Assembly: GCF_000002425.4 (NCBI RefSeq)
Contig: NC_037256.1
Coordinates: forward strand, 6,357,648-6,421,647
Origin: Physcomitrium patens
Lineage: Eukaryota; Streptophyta; Bryopsida; Funariales; Funariaceae
Length of the DNA stretch: 64,000 nt
Direction: 5' to 3'
The notes under the pieces were generated by a model, which worked only from the letters and a program-made list of their open reading frames with translations, was not told the DNA's origin and did not search any database. Positions within the stretch are counted from its first letter, which is position 1; each line of letters opens with the position of its first letter. Below are positions 45,701-53,271 of the stretch, one piece after another. The position numbers were made by a program, and so were the translations under genes.

Positions 45701-46270
45701 TTCAGAAATAGGTGCAGCATAAATAGCAAAAGTTGATCCTTCTTTTGCTGCGTGTATAAATGCTTTTGCACCTATAAGTGCGGGTTTTACTATACTAGAC
45801 TCATGGTTTTTTACTTGATTAATAGAACTGTTACTAATGCTCCGAGGAAAATCAAGTTTACGAGAAATCCAATCTATTCGAGGATTATACTTTTCTAACC
45901 ATGATAAGCCTAAAATTATTGGATTAGAGGGAGATCTAATTATATTAAAAATTACGCAACTACTATGACCATTTATTACTACATCTACAGGAAGTGTTTC
46001 GTGAGTTACATCTCCAGAAGACAACGGACGACCATCTATGACTTCTACGTGTACAGGTTTAGTTTTTTGTATTAATGATATTCTATGACATCTAGCAAAT
46101 TCTTCATCTAAAAAACAAGCTGAGGCTCCTGAATCTATCAAGGCAGAGGCTTTGTAATTATTAGGTCCTAAACGCACATCTATTATAAAACAAGGAGATG
46201 GTTCTGAGGAGAGGATAGGACCTTCATTAGAAGTTGTACAAGATTCCAGCCGCACGGTCCCTATTGTAGC
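42767..46270 (-). CDS. pol: Pol polyprotein of element B (PR-RT-RH-IN-chromodomain)
   Basis: Open for at least 1162 codons (from 46,255) and in the -1 frame relative to gag, which it overlaps. Protease: A-L-I-D-S-G-A-S-A (about residues 37-45). RT: K-K-K-D-G-S-L-R-M-C-V-D-Y, A-F-Q-H-L-M, Y-L-D-D-I-L-I-Y-S. RNase H: E-T-D-A-S-D-F, H-D-K-E-L-L-A-I, D-H-K-N-L-E-Y-F. Integrase: H-D-F-P-A-A-G-H-F-G ... C-D-I-C zinc region, then the D,D-35-E core (M-D-F-I-T-D-L-P, S-D-R-G-T-Q-F, G-Q-T-E-R-V-N). GPY/F-like: R-R-L-G-P-F. C-terminal chromodomain with F, W and Y at the aromatic cage positions (E-F-E-V-E-E-I-L ... V-H-W-R-R-Y), predicted to bind methylated H3 and steer integration. All catalytic residues I could check are present. 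Confidence 0.96.
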   Translation of the reverse strand, partial: ATIGTVRLESCTTSNEGPILSSEPSPCFIIDVRLGPNNYKASALIDSGASACFLDEEFARCHRISLIQKTKPVHVEVIDGRPLSSGDVTHETLPVDVVINGHSSCVIFNIIRSPSNPIILGLSWLEKYNPRIDWISRKLDFPRSISNSSINQVKNHESSIVKPALIGAKAFIHAAKEGSTFAIYAAPISESVKTSSGIPSQYQDYQDVFEKKNADILPEHRPYDCSIDLKEGTQPPFGPIYSLSQDELAELKTYIDENLAKNFIRHSKSPAGAPILFVKKKDGSLRMCVDYRGLNKITIKNRYPLPLISGLLDQLNQAKIYTKIDLRGAYNLVRIKEGDEWKTAFRTRYGHFEYNVMPFGLTNAPAAFQHLMNDVFREFLDNFVVCYLDDILIYSKNVEEHEIHVRQVLQKLRDAGLYAKIEKCVFHTTQVDFLGYIISNDGLMMDSKKVQTIMDWKIPKTVRDVQCFLGFANYYRIFIKDFSRVAAPLTRLTSKDKFQWNQEAEAAFEALKTSFVSAPVLYRVDFSKVFFMETDASDFASGAVLSQMGIDDKLHPIAFHSRKFSAAEINYEIHDKELLAIVDSFQEWRHYLEGASSPVTVYIDHKNLEYFMSARVLNRRQARWSMSLSRFDFIITYRPGKQQGLSDALSRRSYFAPKERDAAFEQQRTVLLKPEQFHLRAVKSTLTVDSTFLKQIQSSMSSDPLVHDIENNSSKSHDSSKFEFKNNLLYFEGRLYVSEGKARLRVLQARHDFPAAGHFGYNKTLELISRDFWWPQMWKSVKDFVQSCDICSRSKIPRHRPYGLLQPLPIPEQPWSSVSMDFITDLPNSRSYDSIFVIVDRFTKMAHFMPCTKSITGEETAKLFIDNIYRYHGLPKDIISDRGTQFVSRFWRTLFKILKVDIKLSSAFHPQTDGQTERVNQVLEQYLRCTINYQQDDWTILLPLAEFAYNNTVHSSTQQTPFFANYGYHPRLDTFDFSKVDNPAAEDMANRLSELHAIMKAQLKKAQERQKINADVYRIEQPQLNVGDKVWLLRRNIKTTRPCDKLDYRRLGPFSVSEQINPVAYRLHLPESMKIHPVFHVSLLEPYKTVDIQGRRQMPLPPIEVDNNEEFEVEEILDSRRRRNKLEYLVHWRRYDISERTWEPSRNLANASTKVKVFHQRHPSKPR

Positions 46271-47268
46271 TGGACGTACTCGTTTTCCGACATACTGTCT
46301 TCTTTGACAGCCGTACTCCTCATTTTGTAGTTACGTCGCTTCTTTGGACAATGTTGAGCAGTGTGCTTAGGTTCTCCACAATATAAGCACAATCCTTCTT
46401 GTCGACGACGAGACTTTTCTTGCTCAGTAAGAGGTTTGAAACGTACCGCATCAATTTGCATATCCTCTACTTCTGAAGGTATGTGTTGAGGAGACGTCGG
46501 TGTTGCCATTGAATTGTAGTAACGTTGAGGCACACTTGTGCGACTCTCGGATCGAAATTCAAAAAGTTGATTGTCGCACTTCACAGCAAAGTCAATTGCT
46601 TGACTCAATGTTTGAGGATCAGGTAAATTAAGCATCAATTTCTTTACCTCATATTGTAATCCGTAGAGAAATTGACTCACAAGTGCGGCATCATCCCACT
46701 TGATATCAGTTGCAAGTTGTCGAAATTGCGAAGCATATAATGTTACTGATCGATTGCCTTATCGCAAAATACGGATCTTGTTGGTTGCAACACGAATTGC
46801 ATCATGTTCTCCAAACATGGATCGAAACTCCGCCAAAAAAGCCTCCAGATTATCCAATATTGGATCTCGTCGTTCAAGAAAAGATGAAAACCATGACAAT
46901 GCTGAACCTGAAAGAAGTGTACCAATGAATCTAACTTGTGACCCTGGAGTTGGATAGCTCTGGGGTTGAAGTTCAATCACTAGTTGGACCTGATTGATGA
47001 ATCCTCGAAACTTGGATCTGGTACCATCAAACTTCTCGGGCAAGGCAACTCTCGGTTCTCTAACACTCGAAGGGTGTTCCATTCTGGGAGAAGGGACATG
47101 GTTTGGTGCAGATGTTGAAGCAGCCCCAATCATCTCTATATCTTCACTTCCTACCATTCTTGTTGCTCCTTGTGGTGGTAAATTGAGTTGATGCATCGCA
47201 AGCATTAACTCCCTCAATTGTTCTTGCATTTGTGCCATTGCACTCTTCATTTCAACAAGCTCTGCCAT
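46261..47268 (-). pseudogene. gag: Gag of element B with one nonsense codon
   Basis: ATG at 47,268 to TAG at 46,261-46,263, 336 codons, with TAA at 46,759-46,761 (codon 170). Element A has CAA there. The N-terminal polar helix is followed by a capsid-like domain (V-R-F-I-G-T-L-L-S-G-S-A-L-S-W-F) and a CCHC knuckle (C-L-Y-C-G-E-P-K-H-T-A-Q-H-C). GGAAAAC at 46,282-46,288 lies seven codons before the stop. The single stop probably prevents this copy from making full Gag unless it is read through. Confidence 0.93.
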
Positions 47269-47361
47269 AGTAGCACTTAGAAAAGAGAAGATGTCTAATA
47301 ACGCTCAAAACAAATAGAAGAGAGGAATTGATAACAAATAAAATACTAAGAACAATATCAG

Positions 47362-47440
47362 TTTAAAAGAGGGTAATCCGCAACTTCTAATGCGCTTATG
47401 TCTTATCAAGAAAAAGGGGTAATCCACTCTTAATCAAGAA
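47362..47440 (-). promoter_or_regulatory. Leader hairpin pair of element B
   Basis: Two GGATTACC-loop hairpins lie between PBS and gag. The gag-proximal one has stem TTAGAAG/CTTTTAA (with one G-T pair) around TTGCGGATTACCCT. The other has TTAAGAGTGGATTACCCC flanked by TCTTGAT-type arms. C, H and H2 have four. Confidence 0.65.
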
Positions 47441-47467
47441 AAGACAAAGCTCCCATATTGTAAGTGT

Positions 47468-47478
47468 ACTCTTGTCAA
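47468..47478 (-). other. Self-priming PBS of element B
   Basis: Sense TTGACAAGAGT, 2 nt from the LTR end, is fully complementary over 11 nt to LTR positions 47,648-47,658 (sense ACTCTTGTCAA). Confidence 0.8.
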
Positions 47479-47480
47479 TC

Positions 47481-48033
47481 TGTCAAGGACAAGAACTCGA
47501 TGAAAGCTAAAGAGTAAGTGAGACTTTTCTCAAAAAAGAAATAGGATAAAATAGAAATATGTATATTAAGAAAGAAACTGGAATGGCTATTGCCAAAATA
47601 CAAGAAAACTAGAGACCCTTGAAACTAGACTAGAAGCAAGAAAGGAGTTGACAAGAGTGAAGAAGCCTTCACTCTTGTCTCTATATATACTATCTAACTA
47701 GGGGCTACGTGGCGACGTTCTATAGGACCTCCAATATGTGTTGACTTTGTAGGACACATGCCTTGACTTACAAGGCAAGTTTTCCTACGTGTGGGCCACA
47801 TAGTTAGCTTGATCTTCAAGCTAACAACATGTGTGGTACATGGCCAACTTGTTGACCACGTTTCTAATCCAAAAAGTCAATTAAAGACACCTATGAAGTC
47901 AAAGCAGCGTCTAGGAAGTTTCTAGGAAGCTTCTATATTAAATATTATACAATTAACTTACTTTTATCTACTTTTACTTACTTCTACCTATTTCTATATG
48001 TAATTATTAGCTTATATGATTATGGCCATGACA
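47481..48033 (-). repeat. 5' LTR and promoter of element B
   Basis: The TATA box TATATATA is at 47,682-47,689. The predicted transcript start is at about 47,658, 31 bp downstream. A 13-bp perfect inverted repeat GACAAGAGTGAAG/CTTCACTCTTGTC with a 4-nt loop spans this site. Confidence 0.93.
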
Positions 48034-49081
48034 TTATGGTGGATATTTTGCCAATGATAGTATTGCTTATAAAGCTTTAATGGCTGGATATTGGTGGCCA
48101 AAAATGTTTTCAAATATACACTAATATGTCCGATATTGTAATCCTTGTCAATAAATTGGTTGACCTACTGGAACTTCTCCTATGCTATTGGTACCAATTT
48201 TGGCACAAGCACTGTTTGAGGAATGAGATATTGATTTTGTAAGAGCAATTGCTCAAGCCTCATGTAATAGATAAAGATATGTTTTGATAGTGACCAATTA
48301 TGTAACAAAATGGGCAAAGGCGGTGGCAACAAAAACTAATAATGCCAATATACTAACCACATTTTTGTATGAGAACATTATTACTCGATTTGGGTGTTTC
48401 AAAGAATTGATTAGCGATCAAAGAATCCATTTTATTAATTCTATAATTACAACTTTGATAGATAAATATGAAATCAAGCATTAAAAAACAACCTCATATC
48501 ATCTTTGAGCCAATGGATAGACTAAAAAGACCAATGGTATTTTGTACAAAATTTTAACTAAAATAGTATCTAGTGCGAGAACGGATTGAGATACTAAATT
48601 ATTTGCCGTTTTGTAGGCTTATCGTATTGCATATAAAGTTACTACCAATTCCATTCTATTTCAATTGATGTATGAGCAAGAGACAATATTACCAATTAAA
48701 TTGGAAGTTTGGAGTTTGAGAATTGTATTGGATAAACATCTTGGCAACAAGAAATCCCTCCAATATCAGTTTATAAAATTAAAAAAATTAGATGAAAATA
48801 GAATAACGTTTCTTTAGACTATAAAAGCTATACAAAATTGAAATTAGAGTTATTATCATAGTAAATTATGTTCCAAATTATTTCTGCCCAATGATCTAAT
48901 ACTTCTTTATCATAGCCAATTTAACAAACTTTTAAAGAAATTCTAAGTCCATTGGCATAGATTGTACAGTATAGTGGAAGATTTTTGTAATACTTCAGTT
49001 TAATTGGAAGATTTTATGGTTATCCAATTAATCACACATATCAATAAAAATCAATTATAACTTAATTATACATAAATCTAG
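48034..49081 (+). pseudogene. Element G: integrase core and C-terminus
   Basis: It resumes after B with the repeated TTATG: H-Y-G-G-Y-F-A-N-D, then G-Y-W-W-P-K-M-F. The catalytic core (48,284-48,484) has V-T-N-Y-V-T-K-W-A-K-A and L-I-S-D-Q-R-I-H-F, then stops. Sequence continues until the E LTR begins at 49,082. The 3' end of G was not found in the window. Confidence 0.82.
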
Positions 49082-50416
49082 TGTCATATGGTGTGATTTG
49101 CTATTTGCAAATACATAGGGTATCTAGTTGTAGAGAGTGTAGCTTAAATCTTTATATGATTCTTATCTTAGCTTCCAAAAACTCCTTTATTTTTGTATAA
49201 AACTCCAAATATAACAAAGTTTCTTCAAACATATTTTTCTTGCGAAAGATTTTCTTGCCCCAAACTTTAGAAAATCATAACTATTGATCTAACTATTTTC
49301 TTTGTCTCAAATTTACATGATAGGTAGAGTTCACCTTTAAATTTTACCACAAAAAAAAACCAACTACAAATTCACTCTCGATCTTTTGACATCTAAGAAA
49401 CCCTAGTAGGCACTCTAAACCCTAATTTATAAGCACCCGAAAAACTATTTTCCTTATATCTCAAAAATCCAAACTCCAAATATCATACAACTTATGCATA
49501 ATGTTTATTAACATGAAATTATACATTTCCTGAAATTTTGAGCCAAAATCTTGTCAAATTGCTCAAGATATAGCTCAAGAGACAACCACTAGTAAATCGG
49601 TTTACTTACTACCCTTAGATTGCATGTGCTGACTTCAAAATCCAATAACTCCTTCATTCCAGCTTGGAATCTAATAAGCAATATGTAAAAAGTATAGCCG
49701 CAAAAGTGCTCTCTCCAGTTGCAGTCGCTGATCCTCAATTGCTATCCGTACACGTGTGTTATGCCCAAAAGAGTGACAGTAGGTCCAAAACTAACACCTT
49801 AACTTTGAGCACCTGTAACTTCTTCATAAAAACCCCAAATGATACAAAACTTGCACCAAAATCATAGCCAAAAACCTAAAACTTCTGATCCTAGCCTTCA
49901 AAACTCGAATGGCCTCGAGAAACTAACCCTAATCCTTAATATGGCCTCGGGCAGCCTCCTCAAAGCCCATTGGTCATGATTTTTGACCAATAGTAATGGA
50001 GATTTTCATTATTCATCTCCATTCATCTATATTGGTGCCCTATTTACTCCCTTTGCTACCAAAATCCTTCTTCAATCCTTTTTCTTATAAGATTTATATA
50101 ATTTATGCTCTAAACATCAAATAGAAAAACCAAAAGAAGTTTTCAAAGGTCACCAATGTCTAACAAGGGTGACTCTAAGTATTTAGAAGTTACTATCAAC
50201 CAAAACCAATCTTAAAAGCTACTATCAAAAAGAAATTAAAGTTATACAAATTCTATAGTAATCTTTTTAAACAACCTCTTCTCAAGGTAATAATCAAATT
50301 ATATTCTACAACAAACTAAAATCTACTAACATGGCTCTCACCATGTTACTTAATAAATTATATATAAAGTACCTAATTACATTATTTTCATATAATAGCC
50401 GAACTACAACACAACA
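49082..50416 (-). repeat. 3' LTR of element E
   Basis: Plus-strand TGTCATATGGTGTGATTTGC to ACTACAACACAACA. It is followed at 50,417 by TCCACCCCCTCTAAAC, the complement of a polypurine tract (sense AGAGGGGGTGGA). Confidence 0.88.
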
Positions 50417-50481
50417 TCCACCCCCTCTAAACTTGTGCATCCTCCAGTATGCACCAAGAACAACCAAAGTTGTGGTCAGCA

Positions 50482-50684
50482 TCATATTACCTCCTCAGTA
50501 ATGTCTTCTTCAAAATCCAATTCTTCTTCATAACTAGATGGATCAAATTCTTCCTTAACATCTTCAAGGACTAGTTCTTGATTCCATTGTTTCAAAAGTT
50601 TTATACGTTTTTTTGCAATTAGAATTTTGAGTCTTATTCTATCTAATTCCTTTAATCTGTATGTAGCATTATCCAAAACATGTA
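50482..50684 (-). pseudogene. Integrase C-terminus of E, distal to F insertion
   Basis: It reads V-L-D-N-A-T-Y-R-L-K-E-L-D and continues directly from G-P-Y-V-V-V-H at 56,707 once F and one ATGTA copy are removed. The tail is acidic (E-E-E-L-D-F-E-E-D-I-T-E-E). Ends at the stop near 50,482. Confidence 0.85.
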
Positions 50685-51380
50685 TGTGATTGTCGTTTTA
50701 CTTACTCTAACTAATCTAATCAGAGTAAACCTGTATAGGGGGATTCGAACACAGGGAAAGAATACCGCATGAGCTTACATGTTAGGGTCACACAATTAAT
50801 TGTATTCCGCACTACTTAAAATACCCAGGAAACACTACAATGCTTTTCACTTCCTAATAATACTCCACCATCACTGATAACAATGTGTAATCCTGCACTA
50901 TCCTAAATGACAGGACATAATCATACTATAATCCAAACTCTAGAGTTCTTCACCATTAACTACCTTCACATTACAGTGTTTTACACAAACATAGACTCAT
51001 TCTCTCTGTTGAACTACAATCAGATTTCAGCATTCAATCTTTCTTCTTCCCATTTAATAACAATCATACTTCCATTCCATAATTCACTTTCATGATATTC
51101 AGAAACTCTTAATCTTCTTATTCAAAGAAAATAACAAACAAAAGAAAAGAGGTAGCACCAAGCTTACCCCGGCTCACACTATCACAATCTGGCCCCTACT
51201 TCCTCTCTCCCATCCTCCTTATGCTACCACAAGATACCAACTGCTATATCTCTAATGAAAACTACTTTTCCTAACTATTCATCCATTTTACCTACTGAAC
51301 TACCTTTTCAACAGTCATCTATCCATGTTTACACTATAAACTAAGTATCTACAATTCAGCAAATAACTACTTATTCTACA
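50685..51380 (-). repeat. 3' LTR of element F (696 bp)
   Basis: TGTGATTGTCG...TTATTCTACA. It matches the 5' LTR with scattered substitutions, more than in B, so the insertion is older than B. Confidence 0.95.
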
Positions 51381-52081
51381 TAGCCTCACTCCCATCTGTA
51401 CAGCGTCCTCGCAAACATAGAACCGATACATAATTTAAAAAAAACTTCTCCAAAATTTCTATTTATCTGATACACCCAATTGATCAATTACTACATTATC
51501 CGTTATTGGTTCCACCGATTCTGCCTCTAGTGGTACGTCTTCATCCTCTTCTAATATTTCAAGTGACTCCTTTCTCAACTGGGCTGAAAGATCTTCATTG
51601 TATTCTTCCAATTCCCGGACCTAAACTTCCAGTTTCAGGATCTAGGCATTGCGAAGTTCTGACTGATGTTGCTGCGGACTCATCCCTTCTGAGACATCTT
51701 CAATCGACACTTGAGATTGGCTCCTCACTGTTAACTTTTATTTAGAACTACTACTCTCGAAAATATAAGAAATACAAGGAAATAGCACTCCAACCAACTC
51801 AAAACAATACCACAGAATGACTTTAACTGGTGCCCCACTCCTATTCTTTTACTACTTGGTGATAATGACAACATGTTACCCATACTGTCTATGAAAGGTA
51901 ATGATAAGTAATCTTTCTTGGTGGCCGCATTAAGTTTTCAAAAATCTTGACAATTCCCATTCTTTTTTCGTACCCTCACGATTGGCGACACCCATGCACT
52001 ATGCGGAACAGGATAAATAAAACCCACGTCGAGAAGTTTATCCAATTCCTCTTTCACTAAAAGGGAATATTTTGGGTTAAG
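51381..52081 (-). pseudogene. Truncated RT start and 3' untranslated region of F
   Basis: About 51,970-52,081 encodes the beginning of an RT (P-N-P-K-Y-S-L-L-V-K-E-E-L-D-K-L-L, then S-A-W-V-S-P-I-V-R-V-R-K-K-N-G). Homology to G pol then ends and unrelated non-coding sequence leads to the LTR. The deletion removes all catalytic RT, RNase H and integrase motifs. Confidence 0.85.
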
Positions 52082-53194
52082 CTAGTGTTGCCTCTGCCGT
52101 ACCGATTTAGCGTTCTCCTCTAAAATGATACGATGCTCACAGACTTCAGCGGGAATACCTTTTAAATCATCATAAATCCAAGCAAAAGCGGATTTATGAT
52201 GCAAGAAAAATTCGGTCCAGCAGGTCAATTCTTGTTCCTTAATACCTTCGTAGACCTTAATTGTCCGAGGTTCTGCTGTGGTTGACAAGTTGATAGTTTG
52301 ACATAAAGGTGCAACGGCGATGTTCTGTTTCAATCCCCGCGTTGATTTAAAGTCAGTCGGTAAGTTCGACATGTACGAAGTACTGAATCCTGTGTCCAGG
52401 GCAGTAACATGGTGTACATCATACTTGGTCATCCAATCAGTACTAACATAATCCGAGTTTTTCGAGTCCATCGGGTATATCAAGTACTTCCCCGGACCTC
52501 TACATTGGTACACCACTCCAAGGTGTAGTGCTGCCTCCACGAGCGCCTCCGTAATTGGTGCTATTGCGTCGTCATAGGAGCTAAGCTCATCGTCCGACGT
52601 TAATTCAGATGCTGGCAATTGTGATTCCCCGTGATAGTGTACTAGGTACATTTGTAACACCATTTTGTCTCTGCCTTTACCAATTATCAAAGTACCCCAA
52701 CCCCAATCGTTCTTGGCCTTTGCTTGATAAAGCCAGGGTCTGCCTAATAAAATGGGATATAATAAAGTCGAACTTTGTAATCGGAAGACGATATAGTCGA
52801 TTTCATATGCAATATTGGTAATCATAGTTTGAACACTCCGTAAGATACCCATTGGTTTAACCCGACTATGATCTGCCATCCGTAATACCAATGTCGTGGG
52901 GACTAATTGTTCCAAATCTAAAGCATCCATTGTATCAACGTTCATTAAATTGACGCTAGAACCACCATCCACCTGAACACCCGAGATCATAACACCGTCA
53001 ATCGAAACATCGATGGAAGGTGCACCTGGGTCAGGGTTCAAACTAACTTCACAAACTTCCATATTACGATGCCGATGTCTTGTTAGAGATGAATTCAAGG
53101 TAGAACGATACTTTGGTGCGACTGCTAGAAGTTGCTTCATAGAAATTGAAGGTCGAATAGCATCCAAATCCTTTAAAATGTCGTAGGATTCCAT
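52082..53194 (-). CDS. Aspartic protease ORF of element F (370 aa)
   Basis: This is the longest intact frame in F. The protease motif V-D-G-G-S-S-V-N-L-M-N is near residue 76, and G-R-P-W-L-Y-Q-A-K-A is about 75 residues on, the usual spacing of retropepsin-like flap and C-terminal elements. The C-terminal part (G-I-P-A-E-V-C-E-H-R-I-I-L-E-E-N-A-K) is the linker before RT. It ends at TAG 52,082-52,084, just where RT would start. It is in a different frame from gag (coordinate phase 1 versus 0). It matches the decayed G ORFs at 38,708-40,110. Confidence 0.88.
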   Translation of the reverse strand: MESYDILKDLDAIRPSISMKQLLAVAPKYRSTLNSSLTRHRHRNMEVCEVSLNPDPGAPSIDVSIDGVMISGVQVDGGSSVNLMNVDTMDALDLEQLVPTTLVLRMADHSRVKPMGILRSVQTMITNIAYEIDYIVFRLQSSTLLYPILLGRPWLYQAKAKNDWGWGTLIIGKGRDKMVLQMYLVHYHGESQLPASELTSDDELSSYDDAIAPITEALVEAALHLGVVYQCRGPGKYLIYPMDSKNSDYVSTDWMTKYDVHHVTALDTGFSTSYMSNLPTDFKSTRGLKQNIAVAPLCQTINLSTTAEPRTIKVYEGIKEQELTCWTEFFLHHKSAFAWIYDDLKGIPAEVCEHRIILEENAKSVRQRQH

Positions 53195-53271
53195 ATTTAG
53201 GGTAATTCCCTATGCCTTCTTTCGTTTCATGGGTTTGAGTTTAACTCCGTGAGGTAAGATATTCTTCTACC

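Larger units (their letters stand above)
41656..48033 (-). mobile_element. Element B: young, nearly intact Ty3/gypsy chromovirus
   Basis: LTRs 41,656-42,208 and 47,481-48,033 are each 553 bp with 3 differences. TTATG duplications flank the element (41,651-41,655 and 48,034-48,038). On the minus strand: PBS, two-hairpin leader, gag, pol, ORF3, polypurine tract. Pol is open for 1162 codons. Gag has one stop at codon 170 and ORF3 one at codon 55. It sits in the integrase of old element G. Confidence 0.98.

Noticed and set aside
47461-47480. tRNA-iMet primer site next to the B LTR
   Set aside because: No TGGTATCAGAGC-type match; the sequence complements the LTR instead.
49664-49867. 67-codon plus-strand frame repeated at 63,008-63,211
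   Set aside because: Both copies lie in the E LTRs at equivalent positions; identity is LTR identity, and E1/E2 LTRs do not keep the frame.
50907-51745. Small plus-strand frames in the F LTR and 3' region
   Set aside because: They run across LTR and untranslated sequence and are not conserved between the two LTR copies.
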